From NCBI GenBank assembly GCA_964016885.1, contig OZ024743.1:189881904-189945903 (forward strand): a stretch of 64,000 bases of DNA. Reading direction: 5' to 3'. This document shows positions 1 to 12,250 of the stretch, one piece after another. The notes below the pieces were generated by a model. The model saw nothing but the letters and a program-made list of their open reading frames with translations, was not told the DNA's origin and ran no database searches. A program made the translations under genes and the position numbers. Every line of letters starts with the position of its first letter. Within the stretch, counting starts at the first letter, position 1. Origin of the DNA: Eledone cirrhosa. Taxonomy: Eukaryota > Mollusca > Cephalopoda > Octopoda > Eledonidae.

Positions 1-244
1 AATACAATAGTAAATACAGAGTAATGTAAATGCTAAAGGGTTAAAACATAGGTATGGAATGTGGCTGTTTATTGTTAGTTATGAATGTTTTTAAAAATGC
101 TATCTGTAGAGGTTATACTAGTGAGTCAACCCATAACCTGTTACACAGTTTCTCATTTTTATATTAATATTCTTTGCTGAAATATATTTTGCATGTTTAG
201 CTATTTTTAATACTGATCAATAGAGCTCATACCAGAAAAATTCC
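1..244. other. AT-rich sequence, nothing recognised
   Basis: AT-rich DNA with no readable coding frame, repeat or structured RNA that I could identify. Confidence 0.5.
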
Positions 245-284
245 TACTCAGCTAAGGTTTATTAAGTAAGCAGGATAAAATACC

Positions 285-1199
285 TTACATTAAAATATCC
301 TCTTTGGAACAACACACAATAGCTGTAAGATTATTTGAACTCATGGTTTGTGGTTTGTAACTTGCATGTTTCAACCACACTAAGGTGTGCTATCATCATC
401 ATCACCACCATTGTTTAATGTCTATTTTCGACACTCTGAAAATAAAACACTAAAATACTAACAACAGTATGATTTCGAATTAAATTTGATAGATTTGTAA
501 TTGAATTTTTATGTATAAACTATTCATTTACATTACTCAGTTTATGATGAAAAAGCTATTGTAACTTTAGTAAAGTCTCTAGGAAAGTAACTTCTACTTT
601 TTCTTTCAATCGACATGAGAAATAATTTTATATGAAAAATAATAACAATATATACTTTCCAATATTGTACTCGATAGAGTGCATAGCTCAGAGATCAGAG
701 AGTCACTTCAGGTAGAGCAGCTATTTCTCTGAATTGAGAGATCACAGCTCTGATACTATGGGCATATGGTTAGAATGTCTCAGGAAAGAATCATAGGACA
801 GATTTTATGAGCCAAACCAACCGGCAGAAGACCCAGGTTTTGACTCCGAGCAAGATGGTTGGATAACATCCATGAGCTTGTCTGGTCTCATTTGAGAATC
901 TACCTGAATCAGTTGGAGATGGTTGCATCTGTCAGGACTCTGCTCCTACGAATCTCTCAGGCATAAGTGGACAATGAAGAAGAAGAAGAAGAAGAAGAAG
1001 AAGAAGAAGAAGAAGAAGAAGAAGAAGAAGAAGAAGAAGAAGAAGAAGAAGAAGAAGAGTGTTTGAGGACTCAGCCCACAACAGTCTCTCATGAATAAGT
1101 GTGCAAAAAAGATTATATTAGTTGGATACTATTTTATTTCAGTGTAGATGATTTAAACTGCAAATTAAAATTCTTAATTTACATGATGAAACTGGTATA
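285..1199 (+). repeat. left arm of a long diverged inverted repeat
   Basis: Read in reverse complement, 1864-2290 matches this arm in three blocks: about 290-390, 437-665 and 1147-1199. Shared landmarks include CATGTTTCAACCACACTAA, TCAATCGACATGAGAAATAA and AAATTAAAATTCTTAATTTA. The arms look roughly 80-90 percent identical by eye. Two insertions interrupt this arm only: a short piece near 388-436 resembling the cephalopod CATCATCATC-GTTTAATGTC repeat, and the LINE fragment at about 670-1058. The arms are too diverged for an assembly hairpin, so this is probably an old foldback element or an inverted duplication. Confidence 0.75.
670..1058 (+). mobile_element. 5'-truncated LINE 3' end with (GAA)n tail
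   Basis: One frame from 757 to 966 reads GHMVRMSQERIIGQ, then stop, then AKPTGRRPRF, stop, then RARWLDNIHELVWSHLRIYL. This is the usual C-terminal pattern of cephalopod non-LTR reverse transcriptases (GHVxRM, GRPRxRWLDN). Two in-frame stops make it dead. A terminal stop at 964-966 is followed by a GAAGAA tail at 975-1058, which I take as the retrotransposon's own simple 3' tail. It interrupts the left inverted-repeat arm, so it arrived after the inverted repeat formed. The 5' limit near 670 is approximate. Confidence 0.7.
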
Positions 1200-1488
1200 T
1201 AACCTTAAGGGAAATATTTTTCAACCCAAATTGAAGCCACAATAAAAATGAAAATGTCTCCAAGAACCACATAAGCTCTAGGTTAATGGTATTAGATAGA
1301 TGAGAGATAAACCTCAACAGACAAACTACTAATTTAATGCAGTTAATATTCACAAGGCAGGTTACTATTGATTCAAAACAGATTGAGATTTAAAGCAGTT
1401 GTTTTTAGCCAAACTTAAGTTGAACACATGTCCTAATATTTGGTTGTGTAATATTTTATACATTTGACCATATACTTTTTACAAGGAA

Positions 1489-1491
<3 letters not shown>

Positions 1492-1581
<90 letters not shown>

Positions 1582-1620
1582 ATGTGTGTGTGTGTGTGTG
1601 TGTGAGTGTGTGTGTGTGTT
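1492..1620. repeat. compound (TC)n(TA)n(TG)n microsatellite
   Basis: Uninterrupted CT, then TA, then TG dinucleotides. It lies in the loop between the two arms of the long inverted repeat. Confidence 0.95.
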
Positions 1621-1863
1621 AAAATACTATACTTGGAAACAAATTAGTGAGTAATACACAATTTAACATGTATAGTGCAAGCAGTAATACAACAAAACCA
1701 GTAGATTCAATATTATTTAAGGTTATTCAATTGCAGTCAATCTATATTATTTGAAAGACAATTCCTTGTCATTATGCTTGATGTAAAGAATTTATGTTGT
1801 TTAAAGTAATATCATATATGTTCTTTGTGTAAAATAAACTATGTAAAGACATTTAAAAAATAT

Positions 1864-2290
1864 CATATACCAGTTTCTTCATGTAAATTAAGAATTTTAA
1901 TTTGTAGTTTAAATCATCGATACTGCTTTTAAAGAAATAAAAGCATATAATATTGCAAAATATATACTATTATTTTTTCTTCTAAAATTATTTCTCATGT
2001 CGATTGAAAGAAAAAGTAAAAGTTACTTTCCTGGAGACTTTACTAAAGTTACAATAGCTTTTTCATCATAAACTGAATAATGTAAATGAATAGTCTATAC
2101 AGAAAAATTCAATTATAAATCAATCAGATATAATTCGAAATCTTACTGTTGTTAGTATTTTAGTGTTTTATTTTCAGATAGCACACTTTAGTGTGGTTGA
2201 AACATGCTAGTTACAAACCGCAAAGCATGAGTTTAAATAATTTTGCAGCTATTGTTAGCTGTTCCAATGAAGACCTTTTAATGTCTAACA
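1864..2290 (-). repeat. right arm of the long inverted repeat
   Basis: Reverse complement of the left arm and uninterrupted. It shows what the left arm looked like before the LINE fragment went in: ATCGATGATTTAAACT here corresponds to the two sides of the 670-1058 insertion. Weak similarity may extend to about 2330. Confidence 0.75.
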
Positions 2291-2459
2291 CAGTATGTAG
2301 CAGTAAGCCCATTTATGATACTGCAGGTTTCCATATGAGTGATATATATATACAGTATATAGAGGTATATATAACATGTAATAATGAATTTAAATACTGT
2401 AAAGATAATGACTATAAATTGTTAAAGAAAAAATTAATTTTCAAAAATTACTCCTCACA

Positions 2460-3560
2460 TTACTCCTCTCATTTCTCTTCTTTCCAGTCTTCTCTGCTGC
2501 TTCATGTTCATCACTCATGTCTCACTCTCATAAATCTTGACACTCTCATAAATCTTGACACATATTTGCCTTTAGTTTCAATGGCAACATTCTTCTTATA
2601 GTTCCTATAACTTCTTCCATGCACTTCTTATAGTTCCTATAACTTCTTCCAAGCACATCTTCTTATAGATATTCTCACGGAGTTGCACCATCCTCTCCAT
2701 TCAACATTTTCTCCATCTGTCATCCCTCTCCAATACACACTTTACACATGTATTTTTCACATTATTTAATTATCTCTGCATACCACAACATATTTCATGT
2801 ACCTACCCAGTGCCTAACATACATTTCATTGAGTTCTCTCCAACACCCTTCCTGTATATTCCACACAGCCACATTCCTGTCATTTTCATCTCAACAAGTG
2901 CTTAACCACTTGCCATTACCTTTGTCGTTAGGATTTTCGCCTTCATAACTTTTGCTGACATACATTCCTTCCATTGACATATTTTCTCACTTTTTCCACT
3001 TATTACTCTTCACACATGTCATTGCCACACAGCATCTCTAATAGTAAACCTTCTTTTAAACTTAGGGCCCATACATCCATCACAACTACAAATAAAAGTA
3101 GGTTTAACCCTGATCCCTGATGCGCTCCAGCTTTCCCTTCAAATTCATCACTGTTCCCATCTTCATATTTACAACTTTACATATCTTCTCATACAATGTC
3201 ATCACCACTCTAACAAACAATGTCTTCACTAACTCTTTCCACACCCATATCATATATGTGAAAACTTTTATCAGATAACTCTCCCTACACACACAAAAAT
3301 CCTTCTTCTTGTCCTTGTACTTACACTATTTCCAGTGTCTTCAATCCATATTGCATTAGTTTAATTGTTCTATACAAGCCTCAGTCTAGAGGATTGCCTT
3401 TCCCCTTGTACCACCAACCTATACATTTCTGACATTTTCACACTTTAACTTCTCGCTGCCTTTAAAATATATTCTACAGTTCATGTCACCCTTCCTGCCC
3501 ATCCACATTTCCTTAATACCATTCATGATAATCCAGGTTAGAATAGGTACATTGTATCAA
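2460..3560 (-). pseudogene. decayed LINE reverse transcriptase
   Basis: The minus strand holds a strongly decayed non-LTR RT. Near 3060-3130 it reads GAHQGSGLNLLLFVVVMDV, matching the family pattern GVHQGSxLSPLLFxxVLEAL (RT motif B). It continues as EGLLLEMLCGNDMCEE, matching EGLPWELLYADDLVLxE with the catalytic YADD eroded. Upstream, RVVMTLYEKICKVVNMKMG matches the VRxVxxMYxNARSxVRV segment, one frameshift away. Further downstream, near 2820-2860, AGGAAGGGTGTTGGAGAGAA corresponds to the CRKGVGxNS zinc-knuckle region after the RT. No frame stays open. Two short tandem duplications lie in it: CTCATAAATCTTGACA units at 2524-2560 and CTTCTTATAGTTCCTATAAC units at 2591-2650. The 5' limit is approximate. 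Confidence 0.6.
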
Positions 3561-3594
3561 TGCATGTTTTAAGAGCTAACTGAGTCTGACCAAA

Positions 3595-3712
3595 AAACTA
3601 TGCCCCCAAAAGATTCTCAAGATGAGAGCATTCACACTGACACACACATACACATGCAAACACACACACATACATTCATATGTATACACACACACACACA
3701 TATATATATGTT
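3595..3712. repeat. CA/TA-rich microsatellites
   Basis: Imperfect CA runs with intervening TACATTCATATG and a short TA run. A similar (CA)n(TA)n tract follows at 3893-3922. Confidence 0.85.
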
Positions 3713-3717
3713 TATAT

Positions 3718-4335
3718 TGTAGGTTGGTTGTTACCATCAATCTGTAATTGGATTCTTTCTATTGATATAGAAAATAATATTCACTTTAGAACACATTTTT
3801 TTATACAGGAATCATTAAATTCAAAATCGATATATATATATATCATGACATCTTCATTATCGTCTCCATTTTAGGACTATTCTATATGCCTGCACACACA
3901 CACACACATATATATATATATAACTCTATCTATCAACAATATATATAATCATCATCTTCAAGTGTGTGTGTGCATGTTGTCTGTTGTATACAGTCCTATG
4001 CAGTTCAATCTGTAATACTGTTCTGATAACTTACCTACTGTACTTGCTCTATGATACTCTATACCATTACAATTTGGTTTCTCATTATATAATACATAGT
4101 TAATTCAGTTAGTTAGATATTCCAAGTACCAATTATATTCAAAGACCGAACATTATAACAAATTTGTTCCACAGTTTAGTAAATTGGAACTCATCTTGCA
4201 ATTCATGATTCTATATTGGTTGCTTATTACCTGTCAATCTGTAATTGGGTTCTACATATGAATATAGAAAATTATATTCACTTCAGAACTTTTTTCTATT
4301 AAACAGAACTTATCAAATTCAAAATCAATACTCTC
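3718..4335 (+). repeat. pair of diverged direct repeats
   Basis: 3718-3830 and 4211-4335 share GTCAATCTGTAATTGG, then TATTCACTT-AGAAC, then AAATTCAAAATC in the same order. This is a direct duplication of about 110 bp with roughly 490 bp spacing. The sequence between them is AT-rich and unrecognised. Confidence 0.65.
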
Positions 4336-4807
4336 ATGAAATAACTATGCCTACCACTTAAATATAGCCTCATATTTGCAATATGATATATTGCAAATAT
4401 AATGATAATGATATATTATAACATTCATCCTTTTCCAAAGAACAATAGTAACCCACTTCAAAAGGTCAAAATTAGAGATTTCAAACAAAAACATATACTT
4501 GAAATTGTTATAGAATTTATCATTTGCATCAGTGAGTCAGCATCAAAATAAAGTTAGGATTTCTTATATTGTACAAGGTGAAAAGTTAATAGGGCTTTGG
4601 TTGGGAGTAATATTGATTGAATGAATTCTAGAACATATCTGCTATTTACTGTATCCCTGAGTCGAAGGCAAGGGTATTAAATCAACCTTAGTAGGATTTA
4701 AACTCAGAATGCTGACAAAAAACATTACATATGTACTCTATGGAATTTAGTGTGACCATATCAATTAGAGAGTGCTGAGCAGTATTTGTAGTTAATAATA
4801 ATTTCTT

Positions 4808-5000
4808 ACGTGGGTACAAGGCCAAAGAATTTGGGTGGAGGGACTCATTAATTAAACTGACACTATTTTGTTATGGGTACTATTTTATTGAGCCTGGAAG
4901 AATGAAATGCAAAGCTAAACATAGCAGTATCTATATTCAGAATGTAAAGAATTATAACAAATACTGTGAAACATTTGTCCAATATTAATAATTCTGTTAA
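4808..5000 (-). mobile_element. degenerate cephalopod tRNA-SINE
   Basis: The plus strand reads as the reverse of the common cephalopod SINE: GGTACAAGGCCAA, then GGTACTATTTTATTGAG, then GAATGAAATGCAAAG, then ATTCAGAATGTAAAGAATTA, then CATTTGTCCAATATTAATAATTCTGTTAATAG. These correspond in order to the SINE 3' body, B-box region and A-box head. Many substitutions show it is old. A shorter remnant of the same type (GGATTTAAACTCAGAATG) lies at about 4683-4725. Confidence 0.7.
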
Positions 5001-6236
5001 TAGTATCTTTTGCTTTAAATAGCTTAATTGTAGTGATTTCTGCAACTTTTAAAATTATTTAGCTCAAGGAGTAGATGCAAGTTGCATGGCCATTTCTTAT
5101 ACTTGGTGTTGAACTTGAACCACTACATGTTGAAATAAGAAAGAGTTAATTTTGGAAAGTTGTAGTTAAACATACACTTATTAGGAATTCAATTACTTGC
5201 TTCTGATTACATTTTTGTTTTAATTATAGCATTAAGGTCATTAATTATATGAATAGTTCCGTGCCTTAGAATTGTTGAAGTAGCTAATGCACAAAATTAG
5301 AGAATCTAACAATGGTTCTACATCTCAACTTGTCTAGTGTAGAACCATTATCTTATACCATTTAGTATTTGCTTTCCTCCTGATGATAGTGAGGAATGTT
5401 TTAAAGAGTATTTGGGAATTATATTGAGCAAATGCATACATAGAAATTCTCTTATTGGTTCATTGATTATGAGAGAAAGAATCATTCAAATATTGTTTTC
5501 TTTTTGTATTTTTCCTATTCTTATTTTATAGTTAAAACATATTATGGCTGTCACTTTTCTTAAAACTGTCACTAGTTTATGGGGAAGTGCAACGTGGCAA
5601 TGTTTAAGTAACTTTGAGCAAGACATTTGTGCTGAATTCAATGAAACATTTTGTCAATTAAAATTATTTTCACATTCATACTTTATTGATTCAAATTTAG
5701 CTAGGTAAATCAGACATTCAAAGAGAAAATAAACAAATTTAGAAAACAGATTTTCTATAATCTAATTGACATTTTAATAACATTTGTGGATTGTTATGAG
5801 AAATATAAATGTTAGCCTTTATTTACTAGTTGAATTTGTATCTTTTAATTTTACCCCTTAATTTTCTTAGTCAGAATGAGTTATAATAGTTGCTTCTGAA
5901 TGTATTTCAAGACAGACTTTCACTTAAAAGAATAAATACATTGAATTTAACAAATATGAATGGGAAATTATCAAAAGACTTTTTGACCAAAATATGATAT
6001 ATCAATGAAGAAACAAATTTAAATACAAATTAAAAGAAACGAATTATAAATTAAACATAAAAGTATGAATAAGATAAAAACAATGTGTACATTGATGAAA
6101 TTATGTTTTATGTGTCGAAATTAGAAATTTGTTTTTCACAAGTAAGAATTACTTGATATCTGTAATTAATAAGCTTTTACTCTGCATCTAGGCTTCTAAA
6201 TTCTGATGAATTATACAAAACTAAATAATATTTACG
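5001..6236. other. unique AT-rich sequence
   Basis: About 1.2 kb of AT-rich sequence with no coding frame, repeat or structure that I could support. Confidence 0.5.
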
Positions 6237-6345
6237 AAATCATCATCATTATCATCGTTTAACGTCCATTTTCCACACTTGCATGGGTTAGACTGGTTGT
6301 CCCATTATGAGACAAGTGACGTTGAGAGACCATGTGTTGCTCATA
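6237..6345 (+). repeat. cephalopod CATCATCATC-type interspersed repeat fragment
   Basis: ATCATCATCATTATCATCG is followed by TTTAACGTCCATTTTCCAC and TTGCATGGGTTAGACTGG. I recognise this as the start of a very abundant cephalopod interspersed repeat. The fragment fades out after about 110 bp. Confidence 0.5.
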
Positions 6346-6606
6346 CGGATCTGAATTTTTTAATCAAAATAAAAGATACATGTAAACAGAAGTCACATAT
6401 CTTAACTGATGTTTATATCTAACATAAATATCTAGTTGAAGTAATTAAACTTATAATTGTTTGTGTAGTTTATATATTATAATATAATTTCATTATTGGC
6501 CACACAGGGCTTATGTATAGTATGTAATATATTGTTTGCAAAATGTTATCAACCCAGGAGTGATAAAAAGCATTGACAAGATTTTATCTAAGAATATTAG
6601 AGATAA

Positions 6607-6833
6607 CAATGGTTTCTGATTTAAGCACAAGGCCAGCAATTTTTGTGGGGGAGGGGAAAGTCGATTAAATTGACACCAGTGCATGAGTGGTACTTTATTT
6701 TATCAACCCCCGTAAGGATGAAAGGCAAAGATAACCTATGTGGGATTTGGATTCAGAATTTAAAGGGCCATAAATCTATGCTGCAAAGTAGGTTGTCTGG
6801 CGCTCTACCGATTCTGCCAATCCACTGCCTTCT
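6607..6833 (-). mobile_element. full-length cephalopod tRNA-SINE
   Basis: On the minus strand it starts with GAAGGCAGTGGATTGGCAGA, containing an A-box-like TGGCAGAATCGG. It continues through a B-box region (GATTTGGATTCAGAAT on plus) and ends in the conserved GGCCTTGTGC body. Head, body and tail are all present. Divergence is moderate compared with the copies at 40.9 and 56.4 kb. Confidence 0.85.
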
Positions 6834-6835
6834 AC

Positions 6836-8500
6836 ATTAGAGTTAATAATAACATATATAATTGTTCCAGTCATAATTTTTACCCCACTAACATAGCATT
6901 ACAATGATATAGAAACTAGTCAAGAGGTATTTAAAAATCACTTGACCTACTCAACAATTTTCCTACAGTCCTTGAAGAGCTCGAAATGGATTCCCTATAG
7001 TTAACATAGATTCGAAAGGATTGAAAATACCAGCTGAAGAGTGAAACTTGTTCCAACTTCTTTTGGCATCTCAGGAACATTAGACGTATAGTTAAAGTTT
7101 AATAGCTATATGAATAGCTACTGGAGTTAGTAAACAACAACAACAATAAAATGATAAATGAGAATTTACCATGAAAAATATTATATTGTTTCAATATAGT
7201 TATAACTTTCCAGTATTAATTTTGAATTATTTTTCTAATATTAAGATACTGTTGATTTAATAATTATACATTATTAATGTGTCATACACATTGAATTTTA
7301 ATATCGGCAGACTAGCTGCAATATATTTCATATGGTAATATGAAATATATTGAGAAAGCTCAAAACCGATCAGATTGTTCTCATTAACCATAAATAAATC
7401 CATTCTGAAATATAATCATATGAATGTAGAGCCCTTGTTGGCACAGCAAGAATTCCACATTTAAATCATTTCTACTATTAATATTGCATCAATAAATATT
7501 ACAGCATCAAGTATCATTATTTCCTAAAGCCAGCAACCAATGCAATAATATAGTACAATTATTGTTAAGTCAGAATTTGAGATAGATAAAATCCTTTAGG
7601 ATGAGGAGAAACCTAGAAAGAGTCATGTCATTTATTTTCAGATGGATATATAAAGGGGCAAATGTTGCTTCACTAATAAATACAATATGATATATATCCA
7701 TTGGACACAAGGAAAGATATAATAATAATAACTAATGATTAGTTAGTTCCAAGATACTATATCGTATGAGAAAAGAAAATTCAAATATTTTAGATTTTGC
7801 ATTTAATATCATCCGGAGATATATGGAAAATGTGCAATATGCAAGTATGATCAGATAATTGGATATACTATTAGCTAAACCCAAAATAGAGAACATACAA
7901 GAATGCCAAGGGTGCAACTGGATGGCCCTACCACCAATTTTTCAATGGTGCACCTTCAGATTTAGAAAACAGAGTTTATACAAAATGTCTTGAATTATGT
8001 TTCTTGCAAAAGAGTGCCTAATCAGAATATTCTGAAGCCAACCTCAGGACCGATTCCCGAGGACCGATGCCTGACAACTGGCCTGCAAGGATAGACATTC
8101 ATAAATATATATTTAAGAGTTTTGAAATAGCTACATGTGTGGGAGCATGTGATATTAAACAGGTTATCAGTCATCATTCTCTGATAAGTGATATAAGTAC
8201 TCAAAATTTCTCCTCATCAATAATGAAAAACAAATTTACTTCTGATATGCACCTTTAGAGTTTTTTTTTCTTGTTATATATTAAACTCTTGTGTGATATT
8301 TAAAAGCCTTGGTGTAAATATGCTTATTTTCAGACTTCCAGTTCTCTTTTCATATTCATAGGCTGCAAGGCATTTAAGTCACAGAATAGAAACCATTCCA
8401 ATTTCCTGTCATGATTTAACTGAAAACACAGGAACTAAATATCCAAAGACCATTCATTAACATGCAATATCGTCAATAGGGAATAACTCCATTGCCTGTC
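6836..8500. other. unique AT-rich sequence with one small hairpin
   Basis: No coding frame or interspersed repeat recognised. At 7319-7352 a perfect 15-bp stem (CAATATATTTCATAT and its reverse complement) has a 4-nt loop, GGTA. It is AT-rich and may be chance or a small cruciform. Confidence 0.5.
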
Positions 8501-8524
8501 TCACGACAAAAGCTTTTACGGTGT

Positions 8525-9229
8525 CCTCCTTACCTGTTTGATGAAGACAGTTAATGGACATTTATGAGAGAAGTAGGCAGGACTCAGGAATAGAAGAACA
8601 GGCAGTGAACAAATCTTCCTGCCATACAATATTATTGAGCTGAGTCATGAGTTGCAGCAGCTCCTTGGGAACAATTTCATTGACTTCAACAGTATTCATA
8701 GGGAACATACATGAAATATTGTGATACTGTATGGTTTACCTACCTAATGCATCAACATTGTGCAATCACTTTACCAAAAGATAAGCTGCTGTGTCTGAAC
8801 CAGAGATGGAATATAGAGTATTTTATATTGTTATAGAGGTGCTCCTTTTTGTGGTGGATTTCATCATGAGGAAGTCTACGATGGATCTAGAATATGGCAT
8901 TAAATTGGTGACAGGGAAGGCTCTTAGACTTTGAATTTCCCGATGATCTGTGACTATTTAGTACCATATCCACAGTAATGCAAGACACGACCAGCAGTCT
9001 TAGCAACAGCAGCATTATTTATAAGACAAAAGTGATGCTTATTAGGTAGTTTCCATAGCAGCCGGTCCTGCTGGAGAGTCAGATTTTGGTAATCATTGAG
9101 ACCTTCGCAAATACAGGCAGTGTCATCATAAAAGAAAGTGCAAAGTTGCAGCTGTCTTTCAGCACCATAAGCCAGTATGGTCAAACCCCAACACCAATCA
9201 AAACACAAAACTCTAACTGTATACATCAA
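8525..9229 (-). pseudogene. unrecognised possible coding remnant
   Basis: The minus strand is open for 91 codons at 8954-9229, with non-repetitive composition (for example LAYGAERQLQLCTFFYDD and LLWKLPNKHHFCLINNAAV). Downstream on the same strand a second open stretch reads NTVEVNEIVPKELLQLMTQL, followed by a consensus-like 5' splice site CAG|GTAAGG near 8530. Stops separate the pieces. I do not recognise the protein. It may be a decayed host exon or retrocopy, or a coincidence. Confidence 0.2.
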
Positions 9230-9230
9230 T

Positions 9231-9615
9231 AGTTATGCTAATGGTGAATTTCTATAGATGGGAAAAGGCAAGGAGAATCTACAGAACAGAAGATGTCTTG
9301 CATATACAGTACTCTAGGATTCTTGGTGTGATCACATCTATAAAAAAGAGGTCAAGAAAAGTGCTAATCTGAGCATTCCACGCAAATCCAAGTGTTGAAT
9401 TTCACATCGGTTTTATTGTTATTCAGGCAAGTGTTTCCTTGTTTAGATCAGTACACAGATAGTTATATTTCCCTATCCTTTCCTTCCTTTTGTTTTCCCC
9501 TCCTTTTTATTATTTCTATATTGAAAATAAACATGTATATTTGGTATACATTTTCAAAATGTAGGAAATATACAAAATAAAAATATATAATCAAATAAGT
9601 GTTATTTAATTGTTT
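9231..9615. other. nothing recognised
   Basis: AT-rich sequence without a supported feature. Confidence 0.45.
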
Positions 9616-9722
9616 AAGCATTTTCGTCACATATTCTGTGACATTCTCAATAAGAATGAAGAAAAAACATAGAGGAGCAAGAAAAATCATTGAAAAAATC
9701 ACAGAATGTGTGATGAAAGTGC
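9616..9722. mobile_element. short terminal-inverted-repeat element, copy 1
   Basis: The left end AGCATTTTCGTCACAT-A and the right end TGTGTGATGAAAGTGCTT are inverted. Both are related to the ends of the element at 11108-11425. The sequence to the right (CATCTGGCTA, then GTGAAAACCAACA) also matches the flank of the second copy, so both belong to a larger repeat family. Identity is unknown. Confidence 0.5.
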
Positions 9723-11107
9723 TTTGACAATGAAATATCCATCTGGCTAAGGGACTAACTGAGGAATTAATTAGTTATCTAATTAATAAAGCAACTAAAG
9801 TGAAAACCAACAATATCTTTCAACACATGGTTTCACTCAAAGAATCTTTCAAAGAAACATGGAGTATATATATATATCAATTCAAAAGGAATTCAGTAGT
9901 TATTCAATTACAATCATTTATTTCTACAATCGTTCCAATATCAATAGATGTAGTACCAGTCACCTGAACTAAATAGTCAATCAATTAATTAATTATTTAC
10001 ATGACACATAGAACATCTGCCCTCATACCATCAGGAAGTATAGATAACAAAAAAAAAATGATTTACTTAGTCCTGTTAAGATACATAGGCAAGTATTCAA
10101 AGTGTGAAAGAAAACATGGAAAAAACAAAAGAAGGTGAGTTGCTTAGTTAAAGAACAACGCTTTAATTTAAGCATTTTGCTGAAAAGTATAATGTAAGAA
10201 GTAAAATGTTGTTAGATAGAAACTTAAACGAATTGAAAATTTCTACACATAGTGACAATAATAATATTTAAACTTCTGTACGGATAAACATTTTGGTGTA
10301 AAGCACCTCTAATATTATTGTTTGTGGTAGCATACATCTGAAATAGTTATGTACTAACTCAGAATAGAATGAAAGGTTAGAATGCTTATATGATCATTTT
10401 CTGTCTAAAAGAGCGAATACATGTTGGTACACAAAAAATGCTGTTTATGTAATTAGCAGGGTGGTTAACTTTAAGTCACCATGTTTACTATGGTGTCCCA
10501 TCGAACATATGTTTATGTTAGACACATGGTAAGCTAATCAGGCTTGTATAAAGTCTTACAGTGGCAAGATTCTAAATACAAGCATGCAGATATGACCAAA
10601 TCAAAAGTAGATGTACATAATTAAAATATACACTGTATCAGTCTCAGTAAAATCAATCAACAATAATAATTAATCTCCAGCGGGGCATAAAAGGAACATA
10701 TGAGAAAGGCTATGTAGGTAGTTACATTAAGATTGTTAATCTCTTATTACGAATTTAAGTGAAACAGTTTGACATTTGTTTAAGTCTAATTCTTACCCAA
10801 TACATGTATGAGTAGGTAAAGGCAACTATATAGGGGAAAGCACTGAATAGGTTACGATAATATATCAAATGAGGCTATATTTACAATAATAGAAAGAACA
10901 GGAATTCATGTGTAAGCAAGTAGAAGAGTTTAAGATTTATGGTTTAGGATTGGTAAATCAGATTTAATTGTTAAGAGACGTTCTGTGAGACACAGATTAC
11001 ATTTACGGTTGCCTGGATTATAGGGGTGGGATACCCTTAGTATATTCCAGTTAAGGGGGTATTCAATATTAGAACTGTTTAACTCCCATATGAAATGGAT
11101 GAGCGAA
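9723..11107. other. unique AT-rich sequence
   Basis: Apart from the repeat flank at 9735-9820 mentioned for the neighbouring element, I see no coding frame, repeat or structured RNA here. Confidence 0.45.
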
Positions 11108-11550
11108 GTAAAGCTCTTTCGTCACACATTGTGTGACCTCTTCAGTGACCAATTTGTTATTTTTAGACCCTCCTTTGTTTTGTTTTACACCATCTTATTT
11201 TTGCGAGCTGTGTACTTGGACTGCACATGCATTATATCCACGTTTGTGTGTGTTTATTTATTCATTAATGCGTTTATTGACTTGCCATATGTTGGTCGCT
11301 TTTTCTATCTGTGGGTGTCTGGCTTGTTTTATTAGTTTGGTTCCTGTGTATCTCTGTATGTCTTTATCTTTTCTTTATAACTTAAGAGGTCACAGAATGT
11401 GTAACCAAAGAGCTTTGACAATAAACAAACAGCCATCTGGTTATTAAACGAACCAACTGGAAATTTATAATAAATTGAAATGAAAACCAACAGGTGCGTG
11501 TGTCCTTGTTGGAAGCATGTCCCTCCAAAATTATAACAACATCTGTTTTA
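11108..11550. mobile_element. terminal-inverted-repeat element, copy 2, with flank
   Basis: AAGCTCTTTCGTCACACA at 11111 is mirrored by TGTGTAACCAAAGAGCTTT ending near 11421. Each end also folds on itself (GTCACACA with TGTGTGAC). The 260 bp between them show no convincing coding signal. The right flank (CATCTGG-TTATTAAACGA, then GAAATGAAAACCAACAGG) is shared with the copy at 9.6 kb. A non-autonomous element is likely; the family is unknown. Confidence 0.5.
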
Positions 11551-11624
11551 ACACACGTTTTCCGATAATAAATTTTGTAAAAGAGATACTAAAACGAAAT
11601 GTATATATATACTAAAGGTAAAGT

Positions 11625-11950
11625 CCCCATTCAGTCACGAATGAGCATGGGATTTGCACCTAGAAAGTTTCCTTCCAAAGCACAAGTCCTGGCAAGGTTG
11701 TTTATGGAAGACCAGCAGTTGCCCATGCATACCAGTCTCCCCTCTCCAACCCACCGATGATGTCCAAGGGAAAGGCAATGGCTGAAATAGCTTGGCACCA
11801 GTGACGTAGCAAATCATTTCTACAGCTGAGTAAACTGGAACAACGTGTCTTGCTTAAGGACACAACGCATCACCCGGTCCGAGAATCGAACACACAACTT
11901 TACGATTGAAAGCCCAATGCTCTAACCACTAAGCCATGCGCCTTCATTTA
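11625..11950 (-). mobile_element. OR-type octopus SINE
   Basis: On the minus strand the head reads GGCGCATGGCTTAGTGGTTA, with a perfect A box TGGCTTAGTGG, followed by the B-box-like TGTTCGATTCTCGG. The body follows with GTGTCCTTAAGCAAGACAC, then CTCAGCTGTAGAAATG. This is the layout of a tRNA-derived SINE of the type described from octopus (OR1/OR2), with head, central part and tail present. It is a different family from the GGCGGTGGATTGGCAG SINE found elsewhere in the window. Confidence 0.85.
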
Positions 11951-12130
11951 TATATATATTTTATTTAGAAAGTGAACAACACAAAATATAACTACTCCAT
12001 TACGAAAGGTTTCTGGATCACATACTATAATAATATAGACGTCTGGATCGGTCGTCAGATAGAGATGTTATTTTGTGTTCACTTTCTAATTAAATATTTC
12101 TGTTTTTACTTTGCTTTTCTTTGGAATTAC

Positions 12131-12250
<120 letters not shown>

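Noticed and set aside
11108..11145. Hammerhead in the 11.1 kb element
   Set aside because: CTGAAGA and GAAA are present on minus, but stem II needs an extra unpaired base and the flanks do not form stem I.
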